From Haloactinospora alba (GTDB taxonomy: Bacteria; Actinomycetota; Actinomycetes; Streptosporangiales; Streptosporangiaceae): DNA of 64,000 bases. The DNA lies in contig NZ_VFQC01000001.1 in assembly GCF_006717075.1 (NCBI RefSeq), forward strand, positions 2,279,501 through 2,343,500, in the 5' to 3' direction. Shown in pieces: positions 10,147 through 18,420 of the stretch. Every line of letters begins with the position of its first letter. The first letter of the stretch is position 1. The translations under genes were made by a program, and so were the position numbers. The notes beneath the pieces are model-generated. The model had not been told where the DNA came from. It did not search any database and worked only from the letters and a program-made list of their open reading frames with translations.

Positions 10147-10393
10147 AGCACTCCTACCTTCACCGTCGAAGTTTTGATCAGCGCAACTAATATCGAGTTA
10201 CGCAACAGAATCCAGGTCGAACGAGAGCGTGTCAAGGGGGCGCGATCAGGCCATATGCGGCGTGGCGCCACTTCTTCGCGGTAGAGCACCTCCAAACCCG
10301 TTGTTGCGGATAAAAATACGAGTTGTTTATAGTGCAACCCACATTTCGGGCGAACGCCCCGGTTCGTGCTTCGTTTCCCCCCAAGGAGGCCCC
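10147..10393. promoter_or_regulatory. Divergent dmg-sox/purU control region with GCAAC boxes
   Basis: This 247-bp gap is AT-rich compared with its surroundings. A candidate promoter for purU is TTGCGG (10304-10309), 18 bp, then TATAGT (10328-10333). GTTGC/GCAAC boxes recur: GCGCAAC at 10181-10187, ACGCAACA at 10200-10207, GTTGTTGCGG at 10300-10309 and GTTG-N9-CAAC at 10322-10338. The last brackets the proposed -10. The same CGCAACA core occurs upstream of metV at 12656. I infer that these are sites for the IclR regulator at 1607. Confidence 0.55.
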
Positions 10394-11275
10394 ATGGCCG
10401 ACACCAGCACAGCCCCCGCCCCCACCAGGGAGTACGTCCTCACTCTCGACTGCCCGACACGCCCGGGAACCGTGCACGCGGTGACGGAGTTCCTGTCCCG
10501 GAACAACGGCGACATCGCGCAGTACCAGCAGTTCCACGACCACGAACGCGGCCGGTTCTTCATGCGGGTACACGTGGTGGCACGGGGCGGCGGCCCCACT
10601 CGCGGGGACCTGGCCCAGCGGTTCGGGCCGCTCGCCGAGGCCTACGCGATGTCCTGGCACCTGGCCGACGCGACGGAGCCCGTACGGGCCGCCGTCCTCG
10701 TCTCCAAACACGAGCACTGCCTCAACGACCTGCTGTTCCGGCGCCGTCTGGGCGCGCTGGGGGTCGATATCCCCCTCATCGTCTCCAACCATCCCGACAC
10801 CGGCCCCCTCGCCGCCTCGCACGGAGTGGACTTCCGGCACGTTCCGGTGACGCCGGAGACCAGAGCCGACGCGGAGGCGGAGCTGCTGCGGCTGGTTGAG
10901 GACTACCGCATCGACCTGGTGGTGCTCGCCCGCTACATGCAGGTCCTCTCGCCCGAGCTGTGTAAGCGGCTGGACGGGCGGGCGATCAACATCCACCACT
11001 CGTTCCTGCCGAGTTTCAAGGGGGCGCACCCCTACCGGCAGGCCCACGCTCGCGGGGTGAAACTCATCGGGGCGACCGCGCACTACGTGACAGCGGACCT
11101 GGACGAGGGCCCGATCATCGAACAGGACGTCGCCCGGGTGAACCACACGATGGACGGTCAGCGCCTGGCCGCCACGGGACGCGACGTCGAGGCCCAGGTG
11201 CTCGCACGGGCGGTGCGCTGGCACGGCGAACACCGCGTCCTGCTCAACGCCGGCCGGACCGTGGTGTTCAACTGA
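10394..11275 (+). CDS. purU: Formyltetrahydrofolate deformylase
   Basis: This 293-residue enzyme hydrolyses 10-formyl-THF to formate and THF. It has an N-terminal ACT domain (YVLTLDCPTRPGTVHAVTEF) and a formyltransferase-fold catalytic domain with the YMQVLS motif, NIHHSFLPSFKG, and the GATAHYVTADLDEGPIIEQ block containing the catalytic Asp. ATG 10394 follows AAGGAGG. In this locus it regenerates THF and disposes of excess C1 units from the demethylases as formate. Linkage to sarcosine oxidase genes supports a catabolic rather than purine-biosynthetic role. Confidence 0.95.
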   Translation: MADTSTAPAPTREYVLTLDCPTRPGTVHAVTEFLSRNNGDIAQYQQFHDHERGRFFMRVHVVARGGGPTRGDLAQRFGPLAEAYAMSWHLADATEPVRAAVLVSKHEHCLNDLLFRRRLGALGVDIPLIVSNHPDTGPLAASHGVDFRHVPVTPETRADAEAELLRLVEDYRIDLVVLARYMQVLSPELCKRLDGRAINIHHSFLPSFKGAHPYRQAHARGVKLIGATAHYVTADLDEGPIIEQDVARVNHTMDGQRLAATGRDVEAQVLARAVRWHGEHRVLLNAGRTVVFN

Positions 11276-11280
11276 CCAAG

Positions 11281-11318
11281 GCGCCGCGGCGCCGGACCGC
11301 GGTCCGGCGCCGCGGCGC
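11281..11318. terminator. Perfect 38-bp palindrome between convergent purU and dmdA-like gene
   Basis: The sequence is an exact inverted repeat of two 19-bp arms with no loop, almost all G and C, starting 5 bp after the purU stop and ending just before the stop of the convergent gene at 11323. It would form a very stable hairpin in either transcript and is best explained as a bidirectional terminator without U-tract. Confidence 0.7.
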
Positions 11319-11322
11319 TGCG

Positions 11323-12528
11323 CTACCCGTTGACCAGTTCGTGCAGGTTCTGCTTGGGAAGGGACTTCTGCGGGTCGATGAAGGGCTTCTCCACCACGGT
11401 GGCGGGGACGATCCCGCCGGGACGCTGGACCGCAAGTTCCGTTCCCACGGTGGAGAGTTCGATCGGCACCATGGCGAAACCGATGTTCTGCTCCAGCCGC
11501 GGCGAGAAGCAGGCCGAGGTGACCTTGCCGACCGAGTCCTCCTCCCCGGGCCGGTGCACCGGGAACACGTCGATCATGGAACCGTCGTTGTACGTTCCCA
11601 GCGGCGTGCCACCGATCTCCAACCCCACCAGCTTGCGGTCGATGCCGTTGTCGCGGATGCGGGTGAGGGCGTCCTTGCCGATGAAGTCGGCCTCCTGCTG
11701 CAGGTCGACCATCCAGCTCACCTCGTAGCCGTAGCCGACCTCGAACGGATTGGTGTCCAGCCCGATGTCGCTGCCCCAGGCGAGGATGCCGCCCTCGATC
11801 CGGCGGATGTGGCACGGCCCGATGACCTCGATACCGTGCGGCGTTCCGGCCTCGATCACCTTGTCCCACAGTGTGACGCCGTCCCGCGAGGCGTTCCGCA
11901 GGTAGATCTCGAAGCCGAGCTCGGAGGTGTAGCCGGTGCGGGAGACCACCACGTCCAGGCCGTCGAGGTCGTACTCGGCGCAGTAGTAGTAGCCGATGTC
12001 CAGCACGCCGGGGCCGAACAGGTCGACCATCACCTCGCGCGACTTGGGGCCCTGCACCTGTACCGGTCCGACGTCGGCGATCTGGATGTTGACGTCCAGC
12101 CCGCTGTTGTGCGCGAGCCCCTGTGCCCACAGCAGGACGTCGCTGTCGGCGAGGGAGAGCCAGAAGTGGTTCTCCCCGAGGCGCAGCAGCACGGGGTCGT
12201 TGATGATGCCGCCATCCGGGGACGTGATGAACACGTACTTGCATTGCCCGACCTTGCACTTGTGCAGGTCACGCGGAACCAACATGTTGGTGAAGGTGAA
12301 CGCGTCCGGCCCGGTGATCTCCACCTGGCGTTCCACCCCGACGTCCCACAGGGTGACCCCGTTGAGCAGGTGCCAGTACTCAGCGAGCGGGTCGCCGTAG
12401 TGCCGGGGGTGGTAGGTGTGGTTGTAGACGCTGTACTTGGCCACGCCGTGCCTGCGCGAGGCGTAGAAGAACGGCGACTTCTGGACTCGCGGGTAGAGCA
12501 GGATCTCCGGGTTCTCGATGACGGCCAT
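11323..12528 (-). CDS. DmdA/GcvT-family THF-dependent methyltransferase (demethylase)
   Basis: This 401-residue protein has the GcvT folate-binding fold and the C-terminal barrel. The central run (LWDVGVERQVEITGP, PRDLHKCKVGQCKY, NDPVLLRLGENHFWLSLADS) is very close to what I remember of DMSP demethylase DmdA, closer than to the glycine cleavage T-protein. DmdA moves one methyl from dimethylsulfoniopropionate to THF, giving 5-methyl-THF. The divergent metV-metF pair would handle exactly that product. The substrate could instead be another sulfonium, quaternary amine or aryl methyl ether. ATG 12528 follows GGAGG and is preferred to the in-frame ATG at 12540. Confidence 0.8.
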   Translation of the reverse strand: MAVIENPEILLYPRVQKSPFFYASRRHGVAKYSVYNHTYHPRHYGDPLAEYWHLLNGVTLWDVGVERQVEITGPDAFTFTNMLVPRDLHKCKVGQCKYVFITSPDGGIINDPVLLRLGENHFWLSLADSDVLLWAQGLAHNSGLDVNIQIADVGPVQVQGPKSREVMVDLFGPGVLDIGYYYCAEYDLDGLDVVVSRTGYTSELGFEIYLRNASRDGVTLWDKVIEAGTPHGIEVIGPCHIRRIEGGILAWGSDIGLDTNPFEVGYGYEVSWMVDLQQEADFIGKDALTRIRDNGIDRKLVGLEIGGTPLGTYNDGSMIDVFPVHRPGEEDSVGKVTSACFSPRLEQNIGFAMVPIELSTVGTELAVQRPGGIVPATVVEKPFIDPQKSLPKQNLHELVNG

Positions 12529-12899
12529 CTGGACCTCCATCTCTCAGTGCGCAACGAGGATCGCCATGTGCAACAGAGCGTCCCCCGTAACCACCCCCCC
12601 TGTCAAGGGACGACACCACCTATAAGTTTCGTGTAATGCAACGAGGATCTATTGACGCAACAAATAGGCGGGCTCTAGGCTGTACTCACAATATCAAGTT
12701 CCCCGATACGCACATCGTTTCTTAATAAGAAACGCTGGGGTCTGTGGGCCACTCGCTACCCCACTGTCGACGCGCTTCCGACTCCAAACGCGACATCGAG
12801 CGACAACACACCAAAGAGACACAGTTCGCTACCGCTCGCGTCCGACCAGTCGCGCACTGGCCGAGCGCGAACCCCGACGGGAAAGAACGGGGCGGGGCC
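12529..12899. promoter_or_regulatory. Divergent dmdA-like/metV control region
   Basis: This 371-bp region has a good plus-strand promoter candidate, TTGACG (12652-12657), 17 bp, TAGGCT (12675-12680), which leaves a leader of about 215 nt before metV. GCAACGAGGATC occurs twice as an exact 12-bp direct repeat (12551-12562 and 12638-12649). CGCAACAAAT at 12656-12665 overlaps the proposed -35, and GTGCAACAG lies at 12569-12577. These boxes match those at 10147-10393 and suggest a common regulator. Confidence 0.55.
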
Positions 12900-13274
12900 A
12901 TGGCCAAACTGCTCGAGACGATCGAACACGCGGTGAAGAAACCGGTCTGGGACTGCCGCATGTGCGGCCAGTGCGTGTTGCACTCCACCGGCCTCACGTG
13001 TCCGATGACCTGCCCGAAACAGCTGCGTAACGGTCCGTGCGGCGGAGTGCGCGAGGACGGGGGCTGCGAGGTCGACCCGAGCATGACCTGCGTGTGGCTG
13101 AAGGCCTACACGAGGTCGGAGCGCATGCCACAGCGTTTCCGGGAGGAGTTCGACGACCTCCGTCCTCCGGTGGACAACCAGCTGCAGGGAACGTCGTCGT
13201 GGATCAACCTGTTCACCGGCAGGGACAAACAGGTACCCGCCGGCTGGAACTCGGCGGACGCGGAAGAAGAGTAG
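12900..13274 (+). CDS. metV: MetV-like cysteine-rich partner of methylene-THF reductase
   Basis: This 124-residue protein matches the methylenetetrahydrofolate reductase C-terminal domain family (MetV, PF12225 type). Eight cysteines lie at positions 19, 22, 25, 34, 38, 47, 56 and 64 (including CRMCGQC and NGPCGG), suited to binding zinc or an iron-sulfur cluster. In acetogens MetV forms a complex with MetF. The gene is followed after 10 bp by metF, so the same pairing is expected. The in-frame upstream ATG at 12744 would add sequence without family resemblance and was rejected. Confidence 0.85.
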   Translation: MAKLLETIEHAVKKPVWDCRMCGQCVLHSTGLTCPMTCPKQLRNGPCGGVREDGGCEVDPSMTCVWLKAYTRSERMPQRFREEFDDLRPPVDNQLQGTSSWINLFTGRDKQVPAGWNSADAEEE

Positions 13275-13284
13275 GAGGAACCTG

Positions 13285-14223
13285 GTGCCCGGACTCAGGG
13301 AACTGCTTACCGACCCCGCACCGTCGCGCCCTGTCATCACCGCGGAGTGCCCGGTCATCGACGGTGGCGGCCTGGGCGAGATCGCCTCGCACGTCACCAG
13401 GATCGCTCCCTACGCGGACGCGATCAACGCCACCGACAACACGGCTGCGCGCGCGCACGCCTCCAACGTGGCCGTCGCCATCGCCCTGAAGCACCTGGGC
13501 GTGGAGCCCGTGCTCCAGGTCGTGTGCCGGGACAAGAACCGGTTGGCGCTGCAGGCCGACATCATGGGTGCCGCGATGCACGGCGTCACCACGGTCTCCT
13601 GCCTCACCGGCGACGACGTCACGGCCGGCGACGAGCCGGAGACACGCCGGGTGTTCGACATGGACGCCCCGCAGCTGATCCACGCCGCCTCCGGGCTCAA
13701 CCGTGGCACGTACCTGTCCGGGCGGAAGATCGACCCCGCACCGCAGCTGTTCATCGGGGCCGTGGAGAACCCCGGCGCCCCGCCGTTCGCCTACCGCGTG
13801 CGGCGCGGTCTGAAGAAAGCGGCCGCGGGGGCCCGCTTCCTTCAGCTGCAGATCTGCTACCACTCGGACCGGCTGGCCGAGTTCACCCAGTTGGCGGAGA
13901 GCACCGGGCTCAACCGCAAGACCGCGCTGCTTCCGAGTATCGCCCTTGTCGGCGGAGCCAAGGCGCTGCGTTACATGGACGCCAACGTTCCCGGCATCCA
14001 TGTTCCGCAGACGGTCGTGGAACGTGTGGAGAACTCCTCCGACCCACGCGAGGCCGCCTACCAGCTGGCGCTGGAACAGGCCAGGGAGGCCCTGACCATG
14101 CCCGGTGTGCGCGGACTGCACATCACCGACTTCCGGCGTGACGACACCCTCGGCCGACTGTGCTCCGACCTGGGACTTCCCACGGTGCGTAGCGCACCGG
14201 AGGAGAACGCCCTGGCTGTCTGA
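13285..14223 (+). CDS. metF: 5,10-methylenetetrahydrofolate reductase
   Basis: This 312-residue protein has the MTHFR TIM-barrel pattern: an early TAECP segment, DAINATDN, a DIMGAAMHGV helix and the ARFLQLQICY strand. It interconverts 5-methyl-THF and 5,10-methylene-THF. The GTG start at 13285 has AGGAGGA seven bases upstream. Pairing with a MetV-like subunit and linkage to a DmdA-like demethylase suggest it runs in the oxidative direction, taking methyl-THF to methylene-THF during methyl catabolism. That direction is an inference. Confidence 0.9.
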   Translation: MPGLRELLTDPAPSRPVITAECPVIDGGGLGEIASHVTRIAPYADAINATDNTAARAHASNVAVAIALKHLGVEPVLQVVCRDKNRLALQADIMGAAMHGVTTVSCLTGDDVTAGDEPETRRVFDMDAPQLIHAASGLNRGTYLSGRKIDPAPQLFIGAVENPGAPPFAYRVRRGLKKAAAGARFLQLQICYHSDRLAEFTQLAESTGLNRKTALLPSIALVGGAKALRYMDANVPGIHVPQTVVERVENSSDPREAAYQLALEQAREALTMPGVRGLHITDFRRDDTLGRLCSDLGLPTVRSAPEENALAV

Positions 14224-14256
14224 CGCAGCGGCCCCGCTCCCCCGCCGGGTCCGGGG

Positions 14257-14823
14257 CTACGTCCCGTGGCGGTGCTTCCGGGCGGAGGCGGCGTCGGACT
14301 GTTCCACCAGGCGCTCCGTGAGCTGGCGCACCGTATCCGGGTCCGGTTGGGGAAGCCCGGCGATCGTGGTGAGGTAGAGGCCGTCTCCGACGAGACGGAT
14401 CATCTCGGCCAACACCGGATCGCCGACCTCGTCGTGCAGTAACCGGGACCACTCCTGGAACAGGTGCCGGATCAGCTCCCGGGACTCCGGCGAGATGTCC
14501 TCCTTACTGCGCAGCGCCGCGATGATCGACCAGAAGAGTTCGGTCTCCTCGGCCGATTCCGGCACGGAGGTCCGCAGGAAGGCGCGTACCACACCCTCCT
14601 CCCCCTCGGCCGCCGCGCGGAACTCGTCCTCGGCCCGCTCCGCGAGACGGCGGACCAGGCCGGTCAGCATGTCCGACTTCGAGGGGAAGTGGTAGAGCAG
14701 GCCGCCCTTGGAAACGCCTGCGGCCGCGGCCACGCTCTCCAGCGTCACGCCGGAGTTTCCCTCTTCGATCAGGATGTCCTGCAACGCATCCAGGATGCGG
14801 TCGCGTGTCGGGGAAGTAATCAC
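14257..14823 (-). CDS. TetR-family repressor of the adjacent exporter
   Basis: This 188-residue regulator has an N-terminal TetR helix-turn-helix (TLESVAAAAGVSKGGLLYHFPSKSDML) and a helical C-terminal ligand domain of the TetR_C_6 type. A GTG start at 14823 places the helix-turn-helix at the normal distance. It is divergent from the MFS exporter at 14954, and two tandem palindromes between them are the probable operators. The inducing compound is unknown. Confidence 0.88.
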   Translation of the reverse strand: MITSPTRDRILDALQDILIEEGNSGVTLESVAAAAGVSKGGLLYHFPSKSDMLTGLVRRLAERAEDEFRAAAEGEEGVVRAFLRTSVPESAEETELFWSIIAALRSKEDISPESRELIRHLFQEWSRLLHDEVGDPVLAEMIRLVGDGLYLTTIAGLPQPDPDTVRQLTERLVEQSDAASARKHRHGT

Positions 14824-14834
14824 GGTTGAAACTA

Positions 14835-14869
14835 TACCGTCCGGACGGTACTGTACCGTCTGGACGGTA
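14835..14869. promoter_or_regulatory. Tandem TetR operator
   Basis: Two 16-bp palindromes, TACCGTCCGGACGGTA (14835-14850, perfect) and TACCGTCTGGACGGTA (14854-14869, one mismatch), lie 19 bp apart between the divergent TetR gene and the exporter gene. The spacing of nearly two helical turns puts both on the same DNA face, as in cooperative TetR-family binding. Confidence 0.75.
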
Positions 14870-14953
14870 AAGAATGGATACATGGGGAGAATAAGATCCG
14901 GTGATCCCATGTTCCACTGGGATGAGACACACCCTCGAGCGCGAGAGACGAGC

Positions 14954-16549
14954 ATGAGTTCCACTGACGACCGCGCAACAGCCGGAGAGACGGGCGAGCA
15001 CCGGGCCGGCCCACGCGCGTGGGCCGGGCTCGCGGTGCTGGTGCTACCGGTGCTGCTGATCTCCGTCGACATGACGGTGCTCGGCTTCGCCGTTCCCTAC
15101 CTCAGCGAGGACCTCTCCCCCAGCTCCGACCAGCTGCTGTGGATCGTGGACATCTACTCGTTCGTCCTCGCCGGGCTGCTGGTCACCATGGGCTCACTGG
15201 GCGACCGCATCGGCCGCCGTAAGCTACTGATGCTGGGGGCGGCCGGGTTCGGCGTAGCGTCACTCGCCGCCGCCTACGCCCCCACCCCCGAGCTCCTGAT
15301 CGCGGCCCGCGCCCTGCTCGGGTTCAGTGGCGCCACCCTCATGCCCTCCACGCTGTCCCTGCTGCGCAACATCTTCCTGGACCACCGGCAGCGCCTGTTC
15401 GCGATCGCGATATGGGCCTCCGGGTTCTCGGCGGGGTCCGCGCTCGGACCGATCGTCGGCGGCTGGGTGCTCGAACACTTCCACTGGGGCGCGGTCTTTC
15501 TCATGAACCTCCCCGTGATCGCGCTGATCCTGGTAACGACGCCGCTGCTCATCCGCGAGTCGCGCGCTCCGGCACCGGGCCGGCTCGACCTCACCAGCGT
15601 GGCCCTGTCCCTGGGGACGATGCTGCCGGCCGTCTACGGGGTGAAGAGGATCGCTGACAGCGGCCCCGCCATAGCACCGGCTGTGGCCATCGCCGCGGGG
15701 GTCGTGTTGGGGGTGTTCTTCCTCCGGCGCCAGCTCCGGTTGGCCGACCCGCTCATCGACGTACGGCTGTTCGGCGTCCGGGAGTTCAGTGTCGGGGTGG
15801 GCACCAACCTGATGATCGTGTTCGCGATGGCCGCGTCACTGTTCTTCCTCACCCAGTACCTCCAGCTCGTCCAGGGCATCAGTCCGCTACGCGCGGGCCT
15901 CCTCCTCGTCCCGGGACTGGTCATGTCCGTGGTGGCGAGCTTCATCGCGGTGCGGCTGTCGCGCGCCTTCCGGCTCGGTACGGTGCTGGCCGCCGGACTG
16001 GCACTGATCGCCACCGGTTTCCTCTCCCTCACCCAGGCGCCCCTCGACAACGGAGCTCTCCTGGTGGCGGTGGCCTTCACCCTGATCGGCAGCGGCATCG
16101 GCCTCACCGAGACACTCACCAACGACGCGATCATGACGGCCGCCCCTCCCACCCGCGCCGGAGCCGCCTCGGCGATCTCCGAGACCGCCTACGAGCTGGG
16201 CGCGGCCCTCGGTGTCGCCCTCCTCGGGAGCGTCCTCACCGCGACCTACCGGCTGCAGCTCGGTGACGTCCCCGGAGTTCCCGAGCGGACCATGGAAAAC
16301 GCGCGCGAGACACTGGGAGGCGCGGCCGAAGCGAGCCGGGCGCTTCCCGGCGAAAGCGCGCAGGCGCTGATGCACGCGGCCAGGGAGGCCTTCACCTCCG
16401 GTATGAACGTCACGAGCGCGATCGCGACACTCATCACCGCCTACGCCGCCGTCCAGGCCGCCGTACTGCTCCGGCGCTCCGGGAACGACGGTGGGAAAGA
16501 CAGCGGTTCGGACACGGGCCAGCGCACGGAAGTACGAGAGGCCCACTGA
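14954..16549 (+). CDS. DHA2-family MFS drug exporter (14 TM)
   Basis: This 531-residue membrane protein of the EmrB/QacA drug:H+ antiporter group has the N-terminal motif LLISVDMTVLGFAVPYL, motif A in GSLGDRIGRRKLL after TM2, and motif C around GFSAGSALGPIVGGWVLEHF. The gene begins at ATG 14954 downstream of the tandem TetR palindromes, so expression should be derepressed by an efflux substrate. The C-terminal 40 residues are hydrophilic. The substrate is unknown; a cationic antiseptic or an antibiotic is typical of the family. Confidence 0.88.
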   Translation: MSSTDDRATAGETGEHRAGPRAWAGLAVLVLPVLLISVDMTVLGFAVPYLSEDLSPSSDQLLWIVDIYSFVLAGLLVTMGSLGDRIGRRKLLMLGAAGFGVASLAAAYAPTPELLIAARALLGFSGATLMPSTLSLLRNIFLDHRQRLFAIAIWASGFSAGSALGPIVGGWVLEHFHWGAVFLMNLPVIALILVTTPLLIRESRAPAPGRLDLTSVALSLGTMLPAVYGVKRIADSGPAIAPAVAIAAGVVLGVFFLRRQLRLADPLIDVRLFGVREFSVGVGTNLMIVFAMAASLFFLTQYLQLVQGISPLRAGLLLVPGLVMSVVASFIAVRLSRAFRLGTVLAAGLALIATGFLSLTQAPLDNGALLVAVAFTLIGSGIGLTETLTNDAIMTAAPPTRAGAASAISETAYELGAALGVALLGSVLTATYRLQLGDVPGVPERTMENARETLGGAAEASRALPGESAQALMHAAREAFTSGMNVTSAIATLITAYAAVQAAVLLRRSGNDGGKDSGSDTGQRTEVREAH

Positions 16550-16563
16550 CCACCGCGGGGCAA

Positions 16564-16606
16564 AGCTGCCGGGGACGAACCCAGGGGTTGTCCGGCCCCG
16601 GCAGCT
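16564..16606 (+). terminator. Terminator hairpin after MFS exporter
   Basis: Perfect 11-bp arms AGCTGCCGGGG (16564-16574) and CCCCGGCAGCT (16596-16606) begin 15 bp after the exporter stop. There is no U-tract. The remaining 231 bp to moeA contain nothing I can support. Confidence 0.6.
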
Positions 16607-16837
16607 ACTGGCGGCCAACGAGAGCCCAGTCACACATTCTGGTGGTTCACAGCACGAACACGCCAGCCCCCGGGCGACATTGATCCAGAAACCGGTCCCT
16701 GCGGCCGCATCCCCGCTTCCGTCCCAGCACCGCGTGGCGTGGGCACGGGCCTCCGCAAGCGGCTGGGGGAACGCAGTGCCCGCCCGGCAGCAAGGCGGCC
16801 TCGGGCTCGTCGGACAGGCGGGGTGGGGTGCGGGGAC

Positions 16838-18040
16838 TCACCGCGGCAGCCACACGAGCGGTACGCCGGAACCCGCCCAGTCCGGCGGTAGGGCGGCCAA
16901 CGCGTCCGCAAGGGCCGCGCCCCGCAGGCTCCCTGGACGGTCGTGTCCCACCGGCTCGACCCACGAGCCCCTCTCCCGCACCGCGACCAGCCGGGTGTCG
17001 CGGTGGTGCGGCCGCACCTCTCCCGCCAGGGGCAGGCTCTCGGGAGGGGCGCAACTGGGGTCGCTCCGGCCCGCGAGCGCCGCGAGCAGCGGGACGAGCA
17101 GGGTGACAGCGCCCGCGAGCGCCGCGTTCGGGTTTCCCGGAAGCCCCACGACCACCGCACCCGGTTCCTGTTCGGTTCCCATACGGGCGAGGATCTGTGG
17201 ATGACCGGGACGGCACGCGACCCCGTCTACCAGCATCGTCGCGTCAACGTCCCGCAGCGCTCCACGCAGGTGGTCGGCGGCTCCCGCCGACGACGCGCCG
17301 CACACCACCACCACGTCGGTTCCGGCGTCGCTCGCTGCCTCCGCCAGCATTCCCGAGACCGCGGAGAAGCTGTCGGCGACGTGGCGTTCGCCCGCGACGA
17401 CGGCACCGCTCCACGTGACGATCCCGGGAAGCATCGGCCCCAGCGCGTCGCGTACCGTGCCGTTTCCCGGGATCCCGGAATGCACGATCTCGTCCCCGGT
17501 CGTCACAACGGCCACACGCGGCCGCCGCACGAGCAGCGTGTCCCGGCCGAGGCTGGCGGCCAGCCCCACGACGGCGGGGGTCACCCGCGTGCCTTCCGGG
17601 AGGACCGCCGCCCCAGCGGGCACATCCTCTCCCGCCCGCCGCACGTGCCGGCCCGGCGTGATATCGCCCACAATTCCATGCCCGTCGTGGTGCGCGAGCT
17701 CGTACGGCAACACCGCCGTGGTGCCCTCCGGGACGCGTGCGCCGGTGGCGATCTCCACGGCCTCTCCCGACGACAGCCGCGCGACGGGCAGCGGAGCCCC
17801 CGCCAAAGCACGGGCCGTCACCCGCCACGGCCCCGAGCCGGACACCGCGTAACCGTCCATCGCGGAGGAGTCGTAGGAGGGCACACCGATGTCGGCGGTG
17901 ACCCTCTCCGCCAGCACCGCCCCCCGTGCCTCCGCCAACGGGACTGCCGACGGCGAAACCCCAGCGCAGCGCCGCCCGAGTTCCCGGGCCTCGTTCCGTG
18001 CCTGTTCCCACAGCACCGGCGTGCCGTGCGCGTGGCCCAT
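16838..18040 (-). CDS. moeA: MoeA-like molybdopterin molybdenumtransferase
   Basis: This 400-residue protein inserts molybdate into adenylylated molybdopterin in molybdenum cofactor synthesis. The MoeA order is visible: SYDSSAMDGYAV near residue 55, the EIATGARVPEGTTAVLPYE block, the MoCF-fold motif VTTGDEIV, and a C-terminal VVGLPGNPNAAL (usually GLPGNPVS). ATG 18040 follows a GGGGGCGGA purine tract and is preferred to the ATG at 18133. It stands alone, without other moa/moe genes; a divergent paralogue with another role is possible because the PGNPVS loop is altered. Confidence 0.82.
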   Translation of the reverse strand: MGHAHGTPVLWEQARNEARELGRRCAGVSPSAVPLAEARGAVLAERVTADIGVPSYDSSAMDGYAVSGSGPWRVTARALAGAPLPVARLSSGEAVEIATGARVPEGTTAVLPYELAHHDGHGIVGDITPGRHVRRAGEDVPAGAAVLPEGTRVTPAVVGLAASLGRDTLLVRRPRVAVVTTGDEIVHSGIPGNGTVRDALGPMLPGIVTWSGAVVAGERHVADSFSAVSGMLAEAASDAGTDVVVVCGASSAGAADHLRGALRDVDATMLVDGVACRPGHPQILARMGTEQEPGAVVVGLPGNPNAALAGAVTLLVPLLAALAGRSDPSCAPPESLPLAGEVRPHHRDTRLVAVRERGSWVEPVGHDRPGSLRGAALADALAALPPDWAGSGVPLVWLPR

Positions 18041-18138
18041 TCCGCCCCCTGGAGGTTCCGATGGCACTACCGTTCCACACGCTTCCTGTATATCGCTGCC
18101 ACGCTCCGTAGGCTCCCGGTCCCGCATCCCCACTCGAT

Positions 18139-18166
18139 TTGCTCTGTGCTCAGATTCCGCTAGAGT
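18139..18166 (+). promoter_or_regulatory. Promoter for the tRNA cluster
   Basis: TTGCTC (18139-18144), a 16-bp spacer and TAGAGT (18161-18166) lie 60 bp upstream of tRNA-Gly and form a plausible vegetative promoter. Confidence 0.5.
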
Positions 18167-18225
18167 TCTTACTGCGGCAACGGCGAAGGGGCCGGGAACA
18201 GACCGGAACCGCAGCCGAGAAGCGC

Positions 18226-18297
18226 GCGGACGTGGCTCAGTGGTAGAGCATCACCTTGCCAAGGTGAGGGTCGCGGGTTCGAATCCCGTCGTCCGCT
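18226..18297 (+). tRNA. tRNA-Gly(GCC)
   Basis: A full cloverleaf can be drawn. The 7-bp acceptor stem GCGGACG pairs with CGTCCGC, and the anticodon loop TTGCCAA is flanked by CACC/GGTG. The T-loop GGTTCGAATCC is canonical. CCA is not encoded. It is first in a Gly-Cys-Val cluster. Confidence 0.95.
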
Positions 18298-18333
18298 CGG
18301 AGACGCAGGGATGTATAATCTCTGGTTGAATCC

Positions 18334-18404
18334 GGTGGAGTGGCCGAGAGGCGAGGCAGCGGCCTGCAAAGCCGTCGACACGGGTTCAAATCCCGTCTCC
18401 ACCT
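18334..18404 (+). tRNA. tRNA-Cys(GCA)
   Basis: The acceptor stem GGTGGAG pairs with CTCCACC, the anticodon loop CTGCAAA gives GCA, and the T-arm is CGGGTTCAAATCCCG. CCA is not encoded. A TATAAT hexamer at 18314-18319, just upstream, could serve as an internal promoter element. Confidence 0.95.
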
Positions 18405-18420
18405 CCCTGGAGAGGGTCTT

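Noticed and set aside
10232-12259. Open frame of 675 codons on the minus strand crossing purU and the DmdA-like gene
   Set aside because: Its first part is a shifted-frame reading of the DmdA-like gene, and the remainder is antisense to purU and the intergenic regions.
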